The notes: a model not told the origin generated them from the letters alone. Positions 27,772 to 40,725 are shown, counted from the stretch's first letter. The stretch is 64,000 nt of DNA from Flavicella sp965243265 (GCA_965243265.1 CBDEUL010000006.1:124001-188000); one strand, 5' to 3'. A program made the numbers and translations.

Positions 27772-28536
27772 ATGGGGAAAATAATTGCTGTTGCAAATCA
27801 AAAAGGAGGTGTTGGAAAAACAACTACAACCGTCAATTTATCTGCAGCTTTAGGAGTCTTAGAAAAAAAGATATTACTTATTGATGCTGACCCTCAAGCA
27901 AATGCATCTTCTGGTTTAGGTATCGATATTGAAAACGTTACATATGGAACTTATCAACTATTAGAACACGCTATAGATGCCAAACAAGCCATACTCCCAA
28001 CCAACTCTCCTAATGTTGATATTATTCCTGCACATATAGATCTTGTTGCCATTGAAATTGAACTGGTAGACAAAGAAAATAGAGAATACATGCTAAAAGA
28101 ATCTTTAGCTAGTATTGTTGATCAGTATGATTATATTCTAATCGATTGTGCACCTTCTCTTGGATTAACAACGTTGAATGCTCTTACTGCGGCAGACTCC
28201 GTTATCATACCAATACAATGTGAATATTTTGCATTAGAAGGTCTTGGAAAACTACTAAATACAATTAAAAGTGTTCAGAAAATACACAACAGTTCTTTAG
28301 ATATTGAAGGGCTATTACTTACAATGTTCGATTCAAGACTAAGGTTATCAAACCAAGTAGTTGAAGAAGTTAGAAAACATTTCAATGATATGGTATTTAC
28401 CACAATTATTCAAAGAAATACACGTTTAGGAGAAGCACCTAGTTATGGAGAAAGTATTATCGCATACGATGCCACAAGTAAAGGAGCCGAAAACTACATT
28501 AGCTTAGCTAATGAAATCATCAAAAACAACCAATAA
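27772..28536 (+). CDS. parA: ParA chromosome-partitioning ATPase
   Basis: Walker-type ATPase that moves ParB-parS complexes. The start is the ATG at 27772 (MGKIIAVANQKGGVGKTTTT), giving 254 residues; an upstream in-frame TTG at 27748 overlaps the TATTTTTG promoter-like word (27743-27750) and is rejected. Deviant Walker A KGGVGKTT (residues 11-18), DADPQANAS, and DCAPSLGLTTLNAL (Walker B) are present. Its last base is shared with the first base of parB (TAATG). This parA-parB-DUF5683-dapB-lepB order is characteristic of Bacteroidota. Confidence 0.96.
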   Translation: MGKIIAVANQKGGVGKTTTTVNLSAALGVLEKKILLIDADPQANASSGLGIDIENVTYGTYQLLEHAIDAKQAILPTNSPNVDIIPAHIDLVAIEIELVDKENREYMLKESLASIVDQYDYILIDCAPSLGLTTLNALTAADSVIIPIQCEYFALEGLGKLLNTIKSVQKIHNSSLDIEGLLLTMFDSRLRLSNQVVEEVRKHFNDMVFTTIIQRNTRLGEAPSYGESIIAYDATSKGAENYISLANEIIKNNQ

Positions 28537-29414
28537 TGGCAAAAGCAACAAAAAAACAAGCTTTAGGACGTGGGTTATCTGCTTTATTAAAAGAAACAGA
28601 AGATGTTTCTCTTAACAATTCAGAAACTATTGTTGGTAATATTATTGAGTTAGAATTAAACTCTATCGAAGTAAACCCTTTTCAACCGAGAACCCATTTT
28701 GATGAGGAAGCACTAATTGAATTGTCCAAATCTATTCAACAATTAGGAGTTATTCAGCCTATTACGGTTAGAAAAACAAACAATAATAAATTTCAATTAG
28801 TTTCTGGGGAACGAAGATTTAGAGCCTCTAAATTAATTGAAAACAAAACAATTCCAGCCTATATTCGTCTAGCCGATGATCAAGAGATGCTTGAAATGGC
28901 ATTGGTGGAAAATATTCAACGTAAAGATCTTGACCCTATCGAGGTTGCCCTATCTTACCAACGAATGATTGATGAGATAAACCTTACTCAAGAACAAATG
29001 AGTGAACGTGTTGGTAAAAAAAGATCTACAATTACAAACTACTTAAGACTACTAAAACTAGACCCCATTATTCAAACAGGAATGAGAGATGGTTTTTTAT
29101 CTATGGGACATGGTAGAGCTTTGGTAAACATTAACAATACCCCAGAACAGTTGCATATCTATGAAGCTATTTTAAAAAATAATCTTTCAGTTAGGCAAAC
29201 GGAACAATTGGTAAAAGCAACCAAAGAAAAAAAGAACAATAAAAAAACAAAAACGCCCCGATTACCTGTTTATATAGAGAATAGCATTCAAAATATAAAT
29301 GAGTACTTTGGTAAAAAAATTGATATTTCTGTAAACAGCAATGGAAAAGGAAAAATTTCAATTCCTTTTCAATCGGAAGAAGATTTCAACCGAATAAAAA
29401 AACTATTTCAATAG
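28536..29414 (+). CDS. parB: ParB chromosome-partitioning protein
   Basis: CTP-dependent DNA clamp that loads at parS. 292 residues: N-terminal KATKKQALGRGLSALLKE (ParA-contacting), ParB/Srx nucleotide domain with SIEVNPFQPR and SGERRFRAS, then a helix-turn-helix region (LTQEQMSERVGKKRSTITNYLRLLKL) and a C-terminal dimerisation domain. It overlaps parA by one base and the next gene by one to three bases. I found no convincing parS site in the window. Confidence 0.96.
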   Translation: MAKATKKQALGRGLSALLKETEDVSLNNSETIVGNIIELELNSIEVNPFQPRTHFDEEALIELSKSIQQLGVIQPITVRKTNNNKFQLVSGERRFRASKLIENKTIPAYIRLADDQEMLEMALVENIQRKDLDPIEVALSYQRMIDEINLTQEQMSERVGKKRSTITNYLRLLKLDPIIQTGMRDGFLSMGHGRALVNINNTPEQLHIYEAILKNNLSVRQTEQLVKATKEKKNNKKTKTPRLPVYIENSIQNINEYFGKKIDISVNSNGKGKISIPFQSEEDFNRIKKLFQ

Positions 29415-29998
29415 TGTCCCAAAAGAGCAGATATATACTTTTAGTCGTTAGCCTATTATGTGCCTATACGTCCTTTGGTCAAAGTGCTGAATCTTTTATC
29501 AAAGCTGACAGTATTATCCCTTATCAAAAAAGCAAACCTTACGACCCTTTAAGGCCAGCCAAAGCAGGTTTTTATTCTGCAATATTACCTGGTTTAGGAC
29601 AAGCTTATAACAAACGCTATTGGAAAGTTCCTATTGTTTACGGTGCATTAGCAACCAGCCTGTACTTTTACTCAATAAATTACAACGATTACAAAAGGTA
29701 CCGTAAAGCCTACAAAGTTAGATCTGCAGGGTATCAAGATGAATTTACACTAGATGATGGAAGTGTATTGATCTCTGACGAAGGACTAATCAATGCCCAA
29801 AAAACACTCAAACAAAATCAAGAAATGTCTTTACTTGTATTCACTGGTTTGTACCTATTACAAATTATTGAAGCAAGTGTTGATGCACACTTATTACAAT
29901 TTAATGTGGATGATAATATATCTGTCAATTCACAATTTTATAACGAACCAACCACACAAAAAACATATGTGGGGTTATCATTAAACTACAAATTTTAA
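29414..29998 (+). CDS. DUF5683 domain-containing protein
   Basis: 194 residues beginning at GTG (29414), which overlaps the parB stop codon. A signal peptide (about 1-22, YILLVVSLLCAYTSFGQ) is followed by the domain core RPAKAGFYSAILPGLGQAYNKRYWKVPIVYGAL and two hydrophobic segments, the second being EMSLLVFTGLYLLQIIEASVDAHL. The conserved P-G-L-G-Q-xYN motif is typical. Function unknown. Always located between parB and dapB in this phylum, so it is part of the same transcript; a partition role has not been shown. Confidence 0.85.
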   Translation: MSQKSRYILLVVSLLCAYTSFGQSAESFIKADSIIPYQKSKPYDPLRPAKAGFYSAILPGLGQAYNKRYWKVPIVYGALATSLYFYSINYNDYKRYRKAYKVRSAGYQDEFTLDDGSVLISDEGLINAQKTLKQNQEMSLLVFTGLYLLQIIEASVDAHLLQFNVDDNISVNSQFYNEPTTQKTYVGLSLNYKF

Positions 29999-30000
29999 CG

Positions 30001-30702
30001 ATGAAAATAGCTTTATTAGGATACGGAAAAATGGGACAAACGATTGAAAAAATTGCAATCAGCCGTGGACATGAAATCGTATTAACAATAGACAAAGACA
30101 GTCCAGAATATGACATTTCAATAGCAGATGTAGCCATTGATTTCAGTATCCCTAGTTCTGCTGTTGAGAACATTTCTAATTGCCTAAACAACAATGTACC
30201 TATTATTTCAGGTACCACAGGTTGGTTAGATAGTTTTGATGATATGAAAAAACTATGTAGCGAAAAAAATGGAGCGTTTATATATGCATCTAACTATAGC
30301 TTAGGAGTTAATATCTTCTTTGAACTAAACAACCACCTAGCTAAAATGATGGCTAACTTAAATCAATACGATGTTGCCATTGAAGAAATTCATCACAAAC
30401 AAAAATTAGATGAACCTAGTGGTACAGCAATTTCTCTTGCAGAAGGAGTTATTGAACATACTAAAAACACCCAATGGGAATTAGACAAAGCTACTGAAGA
30501 TAACAGTATCCCAATTACTGCTATCAGAAGTCCTGAGGTACCAGGAACCCACACGATAACTTACAACTCTACCGTTGACCAAATAGACATCAAACATACA
30601 GCACATAACAGACAAGGTTTTGCCTTAGGCGCTGTAGTAGCTGCCGAATGGATTATTGGTAAAAAAGGAGTTTTTACAATGAAAGATGTTTTAGGTATTT
30701 AA
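30001..30702 (+). CDS. dapB: 4-hydroxy-tetrahydrodipicolinate reductase
   Basis: NAD(P)H-dependent reductase of the diaminopimelate/lysine pathway. 233 residues, the short Bacteroidota form. N-terminal dinucleotide site GYGKMGQTIEKIA (residues 7-19), SGTTGW (near 70), and the active-site region EEIHHKQKLDEPSGTA (near 133-148) with His-His and Lys. C-terminal substrate domain ends NRQGFALGAVVAAEWI. It starts 2 nt after the preceding stop codon. Confidence 0.95.
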   Translation: MKIALLGYGKMGQTIEKIAISRGHEIVLTIDKDSPEYDISIADVAIDFSIPSSAVENISNCLNNNVPIISGTTGWLDSFDDMKKLCSEKNGAFIYASNYSLGVNIFFELNNHLAKMMANLNQYDVAIEEIHHKQKLDEPSGTAISLAEGVIEHTKNTQWELDKATEDNSIPITAIRSPEVPGTHTITYNSTVDQIDIKHTAHNRQGFALGAVVAAEWIIGKKGVFTMKDVLGI

Positions 30703-30740
30703 TAAAAACATCATCAAACACCTTATAAAAAAACATACTT

Positions 30741-32282
30741 ATGACGCTTCTTCAATGGTTCGTATTTTTTCTTATCCTTCAAGGAATTCACTTCTTAGGA
30801 ACTTGGAAACTATATAAAAAAGCAGGTAAACAAACATGGCAAGCAATAGTTCCTATTTACAATGCTATTGTATTGATGCAAATTATAAACAGACCTAAAT
30901 GGTGGGTTATTTTATTATTTATACCTGTAATTAACCTTTTAATTTTCCCTGTTATTTGGGTTGAAACTGCCAGAAGTTTTGGGAGAAACTCAACTACAGA
31001 TACTTGGCTTACAATTTTATCTTTCGGATTTTACACTTATTATATCAACTATATGTTAGATGTGACATATATTGAAAATAGGAACTTAAAACCTAAAAGT
31101 GAAGTTGGAGAATGGATTAGTTCTATTGTTTTTGCAGTGGTAGCAGCAACTTTAGTACACACCTATGTAATGCAGCCTTACACAATACCTACATCATCTC
31201 TAGAAAAATCTTTATTAGTAGGAGATTTCTTATTCGTAAGTAAATTTCATTACGGAGCTAGAACTCCTATGACCCCCATAGCTGCACCTATGGTACATGA
31301 TACATTACCTGTATTAGGTATCCGATCATATCTAAAAAAACCACAAATTCCATACTTTAGAATCCCTGGATTTCAAGATATCAAACGAAATGAAATTGTA
31401 GTATTTAGCTGGCCTACAGATACTGTACAACAGTTTTTTAGAACTCCCGATAGAAAAATTGTAAAGCCTATCGACAAAAAATCAAACTATGTAAAAAGAT
31501 GTGTTGGTATTGCTGGAGACTCTTTAGAAATTAAAGACGGTTATATTTATATAAATGGAGAAAAATCCATTATGCCAGACCGTGCTAAACCTCAATTTTA
31601 CTATATCGTTGATACAAATGGAAAAAGATTAGATGAAAACAGTATTTACAATCGATACCATGTAAGACGAGGAGAAGCAGGAATGACACGTGATCGTAAA
31701 AAATACATTTTAAACATGGATGAAGAAAATGCAAAAGCATTGGCAAAAAATCCTGTTGTTAAAAGTATTACAAGAAGACTTTCACCTAAAGGAAAAAAGG
31801 AAAATGTATTTCCAAAAACAACCTCATTAGATTGGAATAAAGATAACTTTGGTCCCATATACATTCCTGAAGCAGGAAAAACTGTAACTTTAAATAAAGA
31901 AACTTTACCTCTATATAGAAGAATTATTAGAGAATACGAGCACAATACCTTGACAACCGAGAATGGTAAAATTTTTATCAACGGAGAAGAAACCAACCAA
32001 TATACATTTAAACAAAACTACTATTGGATGATGGGAGATAACAGACACAACTCTGAAGACTCTCGCTACTGGGGATATGTTCCCTTTGATCATGTTGTAG
32101 GAAAACCAGTCTTTGTTTGGTTCAGTTGGGATAGTTATGGAAAGGGACTTGACAAAGTTAGATGGGAAAGGTTATTCACAGTTGTACATGGTGAAGGAAA
32201 ACCAACATCTTATTTCTGGTATTTTATAATTCTAGTAGCTATTTATTACGGATATAAAGAGTATAAAAAACGTAAAAACTAA
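30741..32282 (+). CDS. lepB: Signal peptidase I (long Bacteroidota form)
   Basis: Cleaves Sec signal peptides at the inner membrane. 513 residues: an N-terminal multi-helix membrane part (about 1-110, with FFLILQGIHFLGTW and WWVILLFIPVINLLIFPVIW) resembling DUF5684, then a transmembrane segment and the S26 catalytic domain. The serine motif is IPTSSLEKSLLVGDFLFVSK (about 151-170), the lysine lies in YVKRCVGIAGDSLE (about 253-266), and box E is GDNRHNSEDSRYWGYVP (about 432-448). The region between about 290 and 420 is an insert typical of this phylum. It ends with a C-terminal helix and YKEYKKRKN. Confidence 0.94.
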   Translation: MTLLQWFVFFLILQGIHFLGTWKLYKKAGKQTWQAIVPIYNAIVLMQIINRPKWWVILLFIPVINLLIFPVIWVETARSFGRNSTTDTWLTILSFGFYTYYINYMLDVTYIENRNLKPKSEVGEWISSIVFAVVAATLVHTYVMQPYTIPTSSLEKSLLVGDFLFVSKFHYGARTPMTPIAAPMVHDTLPVLGIRSYLKKPQIPYFRIPGFQDIKRNEIVVFSWPTDTVQQFFRTPDRKIVKPIDKKSNYVKRCVGIAGDSLEIKDGYIYINGEKSIMPDRAKPQFYYIVDTNGKRLDENSIYNRYHVRRGEAGMTRDRKKYILNMDEENAKALAKNPVVKSITRRLSPKGKKENVFPKTTSLDWNKDNFGPIYIPEAGKTVTLNKETLPLYRRIIREYEHNTLTTENGKIFINGEETNQYTFKQNYYWMMGDNRHNSEDSRYWGYVPFDHVVGKPVFVWFSWDSYGKGLDKVRWERLFTVVHGEGKPTSYFWYFIILVAIYYGYKEYKKRKN

Positions 32283-32305
32283 AATAAATACGTTGCCTTA
32301 CTATT

Positions 32306-32932
32306 ATGGTATTATTACAACCTACCTACTTTGCTCCCTTAATTCAATATGCTAGCATTTTAAAAGCAAAAACATATGAATTTGAAATGGAAGATAACTT
32401 CCAAAAACAAACATATAGAAACAGATGTTATATTACAGGTCCCAATAGTAAACTACTATTAAACATCCCTATTCAACATAGTAAAAACAAAAAAACGAAA
32501 ACAAAAGATGTATTGATAGACAATCATACATCTTCATGGCAAAGTATTCACTTAAAATCACTCCAATCTTCTTACCGATCTTCTCCTTTTTTTGAATTTT
32601 ATGAAGACGAGATCACGACTATTTTAATGAAGAAACACAGCTATTTACTAGATTTAAATTTAGAAATTCATGATTTTATTATGGAAGCTTTACAAGAAAA
32701 AGCAATCTATTCCAAATCTAAAGAATACTTCCCCATACCTGAAAACAAAACAGATCTAAGGTTTTTAGCAAATGCCAAACAAAAGTTAAATATTTCATTT
32801 CCTCAATACTTTCAACTATTTAGCGATAAGAATAACTTCCTACCCAACTTAAGCATCCTTGACCTTTTATTTATGGAAGGTCCTAGTAGTGGCATATACC
32901 TAAGTAAAATTCCGGATACACTTTACCTCTGA
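32306..32932 (+). CDS. WbqC family protein
   Basis: 208 residues beginning MVLLQPTYFAPLIQYASILKA, the WbqC-family opening (QP.Y.P...Y). Family motifs ENFQKQTYRNRC-like and LLNIPIQHSK, YRSSPFFEFYEDEI and FLPNLSILDLLFMEGP are visible. The family is linked to glycan or nucleotide-sugar pathways in some genomes, but in Bacteroidota it sits beside lepB and its function is not established. It starts 23 nt after lepB. Confidence 0.85.
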   Translation: MVLLQPTYFAPLIQYASILKAKTYEFEMEDNFQKQTYRNRCYITGPNSKLLLNIPIQHSKNKKTKTKDVLIDNHTSSWQSIHLKSLQSSYRSSPFFEFYEDEITTILMKKHSYLLDLNLEIHDFIMEALQEKAIYSKSKEYFPIPENKTDLRFLANAKQKLNISFPQYFQLFSDKNNFLPNLSILDLLFMEGPSSGIYLSKIPDTLYL

Positions 32933-32996
32933 TATAACATTCCTTTAACAAAAGTTAAGATTTCTTATTGTACTTTTGTTTTAAAATTTATTTACA

Positions 32997-33575
32997 ATGC
33001 AAAGTACCATTCACGAATTCATGAATAAAATATCTCCCCTCTCAAAAGAATCTTTTGATATATTTATGGGATATTGTATTGAAAAAACGTATAAAAAAAA
33101 TACAATTCTTTGCGATCTTGGAGATATTCCAGAAAAAATATATTTTATCGAAACAGGTATTGGTAGATCTTATAGCATTGACCCTAAAGGAACGGAATAC
33201 AATAGATCTTTAGTTAGTTCTTATAATGTATTAGCTCCTACTGAAGCCTTATTATTTGAACAACCCTCAAAAATAGCTTGCCAGTGTCTAACTGAATGTA
33301 AAGTTCTAGAAATCAAATACAAAGACTTGACAGAATTAAACAAGAAAAATTCTGAAATAGCTTCTTGGTATACAAGAACTATAGAACTTCATTATGCACA
33401 TTTGCAAAAAATGACAGATGAGTTATTAACCTTAAATGCAACAGAACGTTATTTAAAGCTTCAAAAAAGGATTCCGAATATAGACAATTTAATCAATCAA
33501 TATCATATTGCCTCCAAATTAGGAATTACCCCAATTCAATTAAGTCGCATTCGAAAAAAATTATACAGTAAGTAA
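32997..33575 (+). CDS. Crp/Fnr family transcriptional regulator
   Basis: 192 residues. An N-terminal cyclic-nucleotide-binding-type beta-roll (about 15-120, with KKNTILCDLGDIPEKIYFIETGIGR) precedes a long dimer helix and a small C-terminal helix-turn-helix (about 165-190, YHIASKLGITPIQLSRIRKKL). The ligand phosphate-binding cassette is not conserved, so the effector may not be a cyclic nucleotide. TACTTTTG (32971-32978) gives a plausible -7 element. Confidence 0.88.
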   Translation: MQSTIHEFMNKISPLSKESFDIFMGYCIEKTYKKNTILCDLGDIPEKIYFIETGIGRSYSIDPKGTEYNRSLVSSYNVLAPTEALLFEQPSKIACQCLTECKVLEIKYKDLTELNKKNSEIASWYTRTIELHYAHLQKMTDELLTLNATERYLKLQKRIPNIDNLINQYHIASKLGITPIQLSRIRKKLYSK

Positions 33576-33578
33576 ACA

Positions 33579-33609
33579 AAAAAACCGAAACAAGTTGTTT
33601 CGGTTTTTT
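33579..33609. terminator. bidirectional terminator after the Crp/Fnr gene
   Basis: A near-perfect hairpin (AAAACCGAAACAA at 33581-33593 with TTGTTTCGGTTTT at 33595-33607), 6 nt after the regulator stop, with A-run upstream and T-run downstream. It can serve both the regulator (plus) and ettA (minus). Confidence 0.88.
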
Positions 33610-33627
33610 ATTTATTTAATCTGTCCC

Positions 33628-33646
33628 GTCCTGAAATAACGTTACA
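33628..33646. repeat. dispersed repeat, copy B
   Basis: GTCCTGAAATAACGTTACA is the exact reverse complement of 9428-9446. It lies between the terminator and the ettA stop codon. Confidence 0.75.
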
Positions 33647-33659
33647 ATCAAGTATAACA

Positions 33660-35351
33660 TTACCTAATCAGTTTTTTATACTTAATACGCTTAGGCATCA
33701 AATCACCTCCCAAACGTTTTTTCTTATTCTCTTCATATTCAGAAAAGCTCCCCTCAAAGAAATACACCTGAGAATCACCTTCAAAAGCTAAAATATGAGT
33801 ACAAATTCTATCTAAAAACCATCTATCGTGTGATATTACAACAGCACAACCTGCAAAGTTTTCCAAACCTTCCTCTAAAGCTCTCAATGTATTTACATCC
33901 AAATCATTCGTTGGCTCATCTAATAAAAGAACATTTCCTTCTTCTTTCAAAGTCATTGCTAAATGCAATCTATTACGCTCCCCTCCAGACAAAGTACTTA
34001 CCTTTTTATTTTGTTCAGAACCACTAAAGTTAAAACGACTTAAATATGCTCTAGAGTTTACCATTTTTCCTCCCATCATGATCAAATCTTGCTCGTCAGA
34101 AAAATTTGCCCAAATAGAACGTTCTGGATCAATATCTGCATGTGATTGATCTACATAAGCAATTTTTGCAGTTTCTCCAACTTCAAAATTTCCTGAATCT
34201 GGCTCATGTTCCCCCATAATCATTCTAAAAATAGTAGACTTACCAGCACCGTTAGGTCCAATAATTCCTACAATTCCATTAGGAGGTAAACTAAACTCTA
34301 AATTGTCATACAACAACTTATCACCAAATGCTTTCGATACACTTTTTGCATCAATTACATTACTTCCCAAACGAGGTCCATTAGGAATATAAATTTCTAA
34401 TTTCTCTTCAGCTTGTTTTTGATCTTGATTCATCAATTTATCATAACTCTTTAAACGAGCTTTTGATTTTGATTGACGTCCTTTTGCTCCTTGACGTACC
34501 CATTCCAACTCACGCTCTAAAGTCTTTTGACGTTTAGATGCTGTTTTATCTTCTTGAGCCATACGTTGTGACTTTTGATCTAACCAAGAAGAATAGTTTC
34601 CTTTCCAAGGAATCCCTTCACCTCTATCCAGTTCTAAAATCCAACCCGCAATATTATCTAAAAAGTATCTATCATGTGTTACAGCAATAACAGTTCCTTT
34701 ATATTGTGCTAAATGATGCTCTAACCAATGTACAGACTCCGCATCCAAGTGGTTTGTTGGCTCATCTAACAATAAAACATCCGGTTGTTGTAATAACAAT
34801 CTACACAATGCTACTCTACGACGTTCTCCACCAGATAAATTCTCTATCGGCGTATCACCTTCAGGAGTACGCAAAGCATCCATCGCTATCTCCAACTTAG
34901 TATCTAATTCCCAAGCATCAGAAGCATCAATTTTATCTTGAAGCTCTGCTTGCCTATTCATTAGTTCCTCCATTTTATCAGCATCAGAATATACTTCTTC
35001 CAAACCAAACATATCGTTGATTTTGTTATATTCATTCAAAATTTCTACAGTTTCAGCAACCCCCTCTTTTACTACATCTAGTACAGTTTTAGAATTGTCT
35101 AACTGAGGTTCTTGCTCTAAAAAACCAACTGAATAACCTGGTAAAAAATTAATATCCCCTTGATAGTTTTTATCAACTCCAGCTATGATTTTTAATAATG
35201 AAGATTTTCCTGAACCATTCAATCCAAGAATCCCAATCTTAGCTCCATAAAAGAAACTTAAATGTATATTTTTTAAAACTTGTTTTCCCGTACTTTGGTA
35301 GGTTTTACTCAAACCTGACATCGAGAAAATTACTTTCTTATCGTCTGACAT
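33660..35351 (-). CDS. ettA: Energy-dependent translational throttle protein EttA (ABC-F)
   Basis: Soluble ABC-F ATPase that binds the ribosomal E site and gates the first elongation step according to ATP/ADP ratio. 563 residues with two ABC domains: Walker A GLNGSGKSSLLKII (about 39-52) and GPNGAGKSTIFRM (about 356-368), signatures LSGGERRRVALCRLL and LSGGERNRLHLAM, and Walker B LLLDEPTNHLD and LLLDEPTNDLD. The linker between the domains is the basic tRNA-contacting region (KASKRQKTLERELEWVRQGAKG). Length and this linker favour EttA over other ABC-F types. Confidence 0.94.
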   Translation of the reverse strand: MSDDKKVIFSMSGLSKTYQSTGKQVLKNIHLSFFYGAKIGILGLNGSGKSSLLKIIAGVDKNYQGDINFLPGYSVGFLEQEPQLDNSKTVLDVVKEGVAETVEILNEYNKINDMFGLEEVYSDADKMEELMNRQAELQDKIDASDAWELDTKLEIAMDALRTPEGDTPIENLSGGERRRVALCRLLLQQPDVLLLDEPTNHLDAESVHWLEHHLAQYKGTVIAVTHDRYFLDNIAGWILELDRGEGIPWKGNYSSWLDQKSQRMAQEDKTASKRQKTLERELEWVRQGAKGRQSKSKARLKSYDKLMNQDQKQAEEKLEIYIPNGPRLGSNVIDAKSVSKAFGDKLLYDNLEFSLPPNGIVGIIGPNGAGKSTIFRMIMGEHEPDSGNFEVGETAKIAYVDQSHADIDPERSIWANFSDEQDLIMMGGKMVNSRAYLSRFNFSGSEQNKKVSTLSGGERNRLHLAMTLKEEGNVLLLDEPTNDLDVNTLRALEEGLENFAGCAVVISHDRWFLDRICTHILAFEGDSQVYFFEGSFSEYEENKKKRLGGDLMPKRIKYKKLIR

Positions 35352-35502
35352 AATTGTGTGTTTATTATTGTGATTGCTGAAAAAAGCGAATGCAAATATC
35401 GTAAAAATACAGCCTCCTTTACAAATACTCTTTAGAAAATAATTGTTTAAAAAAAATAGTACTCCCTTCTAAACGCAATACTTAATTACCTATTAAAAGT
35501 CC

Positions 35503-37002
35503 TTAGTTTAATATATACTTTCTCGATGATTTTCCTTTTACCTCCTTTTCTCCTCTATCTTTCACCTTAGTATTATAAACAGCTACATCTCTCTCAACTC
35601 CCTCCAAATATTTTGTATGTCTACTTCTAATCACTTTCCCTGTTTGGTTATCTGCTAATGATGTATCCCAAGCATCAAACTTATTTTGTAGCTCTTGAGC
35701 TTTTTTGGGATACCTACTCGCTATATTTGTCGTTTCATAAGGGTCATTTTCTAAATCAAATAACTGTATTTCTGCACTTAGCCCTTGATCGTTCCATGCC
35801 AACTTCCAATAACCATCTCTAATCGCATAATCATCTCCTCTTCTCCAATATAATGTTTCATGAGGCTCTTCTTCTTGTCCTTTACCTGCTACATAAGGTA
35901 ACAAATCAACCCCATCAAAATCAAAACCAGTAGTAGCTTCTGTTATTCCAACTCTAGCTAATACTGTTGGTACAACATCTAAATTAACAACAGGTTTATC
36001 ATAAATTTTCCCTTTTTCAACTTTTCCAGGCCAATACATTATAAAAGGAACGCGAATCCCCCCTTCATAAGTATCTCCTTTAAACCCTCTAAATCCACCT
36101 GTACTAGACATAGTTGTTTCTGCTGAAGTTCTCTTTACTTTAGGCTCTGTAAAACCTTGACCTCTAGGTGAACCATTATCTGATATAAAAAACACCAATG
36201 TATTTTCTTCAATCCCCTTTTCTCTTAAAGTCTTCATAATTTCACCAACACCATCATCCAATGCTAAAACCATTGCTGCAAATATTTTCCTTTCTTCTGG
36301 AACATCTAAATCTTCAAGTCTGTTTTGATATGATTGAGGAACAACCCAAGGATGGTGCACTGCGTTATAAGCTAAATACAAACAGAATGGTTTATTAGTA
36401 ATAGATGTTCTTTTTATAAAATCTACTCCTTCATTTGTAAACATCTCTGTCAAATAACCATTAGAATCTTTGATATTAGGCTCCACCTTATCATTTCTCC
36501 AAATAGGAGATTTAGATTTTTTAATAGTTGAATCTGTAGAAGATTCTGTGTAACTATGCGCTCCACCTAAAAAACCATAATAAAAATCTACACCTCTATT
36601 GTTAGGTAAAATCTCTTCGATATCTTCTCCAATCCCCCACTTACCAACAACACCACATTCATAATTCTTAGTTTTCAATTCTTCAAATAACAATGGTTGT
36701 GATTTCAAAACATGTGTTCCTCCACCATTTCCATAAATTCCTAAACGTTGTTGATACACTCCAGTCAATAAACCTGAACGAGAAGGGCCACAAACAGATG
36801 CAGAAACATAACCTTGAGAAAATTGAGTACCTCCTTTCGCTAAGGCATCAATATTAGGTGTCAATACATCATCAAAGCCATGATAACCAACATCACCCCA
36901 CCCCATATCATCAGCATATATAATTACTACATTTGGAGCTGCTTGTCCAAATAATAAAACTACAGGAAGTAAAAAGAAAAAAGACATTAAAAATTTATTC
37001 AT
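35503..37002 (-). CDS. Secreted sulfatase (S1 family, Cys-type)
   Basis: 499 residues with a signal peptide (about 1-20, MNKFLMSFFFLLPVVLLFGQ). Sulfatase motifs: metal-binding YADDMGWGD (29-37), the formylglycine site VCGPSRSGLLTG with Cys71, KWGIGE, and FFISDNGSPRG. It hydrolyses sulfate esters, probably on algal or animal polysaccharide, after Cys71 is converted to formylglycine by a sulfatase-maturing enzyme not in the window. There is no SusC/D pair or other polysaccharide-utilisation gene next to it. Exact subfamily and substrate are not determined. Confidence 0.93.
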   Translation of the reverse strand: MNKFLMSFFFLLPVVLLFGQAAPNVVIIYADDMGWGDVGYHGFDDVLTPNIDALAKGGTQFSQGYVSASVCGPSRSGLLTGVYQQRLGIYGNGGGTHVLKSQPLLFEELKTKNYECGVVGKWGIGEDIEEILPNNRGVDFYYGFLGGAHSYTESSTDSTIKKSKSPIWRNDKVEPNIKDSNGYLTEMFTNEGVDFIKRTSITNKPFCLYLAYNAVHHPWVVPQSYQNRLEDLDVPEERKIFAAMVLALDDGVGEIMKTLREKGIEENTLVFFISDNGSPRGQGFTEPKVKRTSAETTMSSTGGFRGFKGDTYEGGIRVPFIMYWPGKVEKGKIYDKPVVNLDVVPTVLARVGITEATTGFDFDGVDLLPYVAGKGQEEEPHETLYWRRGDDYAIRDGYWKLAWNDQGLSAEIQLFDLENDPYETTNIASRYPKKAQELQNKFDAWDTSLADNQTGKVIRSRHTKYLEGVERDVAVYNTKVKDRGEKEVKGKSSRKYILN

Positions 37003-37102
37003 ACAATAAAATATTAAATTAAAGCTGTTAGACCTTACAATCTACAAAAGGTTTAATAGGATTATTATATCTCTCTTAGAAGTCTTTATTTAAGTTTCAG
37101 GT

Positions 37103-37140
37103 ATAAAAAAACCCTTCAACATATATTTGTTGAAGGGTTT
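37103..37140 (-). terminator. rRNA operon terminator
   Basis: Arms AAACCCTTCAACA (37109-37121) and TGTTGAAGGGTTT (37128-37140), loop of 6, followed on the minus strand by a run of T (about 37111-37105). It lies just after the 5S gene. Confidence 0.92.
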
Positions 37141-37146
37141 AAAAAA

Positions 37147-37254
<108 letters not shown>

Positions 37255-37409
37255 GTCTTTGCTAGTTTAATCTCTTAAACCAGTATTTAATAATTGACAT
37301 ATTGAAGTGTTATAAACACATGATATTGTAAAATCTAATTGTTGCTATACTCCATATAATAAATAATAAAGAGTGTCCCTTCTCCTCATTGCTGAGGAGA
37401 AGTTCGTCG

Positions 37410-40248
<2,839 letters not shown>

Positions 40249-40467
40249 TTTATTCTATTATAATTTAATTATTCATATACTATCTAATAGTATACAAATT
40301 CTCTATATAGCTCGTCTATAAATTAATATTTATAAACTTCTGTATCTTTTACGATATCACTTTTCAATATGTCAATGAACTTTTGCGAATAACAACTGAT
40401 AAATTATCAATTATTATTCTGGGCGTTCCATGAGAATAATAAATTATCTCAAGGCATCGCCTTGTTG

Positions 40468-40544
<77 letters not shown>

Positions 40545-40651
40545 ATTACTAGTAGCTAGTATTGGGTAGTTAGTCGTTAGACTTCTAACGAATACTCAAC
40601 TTCTAAAATTTCCTATTATTATATATACTCCCCTAACTATTTAAACTATAG

Positions 40652-40725
40652 TAGTCTCGGGCAGACTCGAACTGCCGACCTCTACATTATCAGTGTAGCG
40701 CTCTAACCAGCTGAGCTACGAGACT
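40652..40725 (-). tRNA. trnI: tRNA-Ile (GAT)
   Basis: 74-nt cloverleaf on the minus strand with acceptor arms AGTCTCG and CGAGACT and anticodon loop CTGATAA (GAT). It is the first of the two spacer tRNAs after 16S. Confidence 0.97.
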
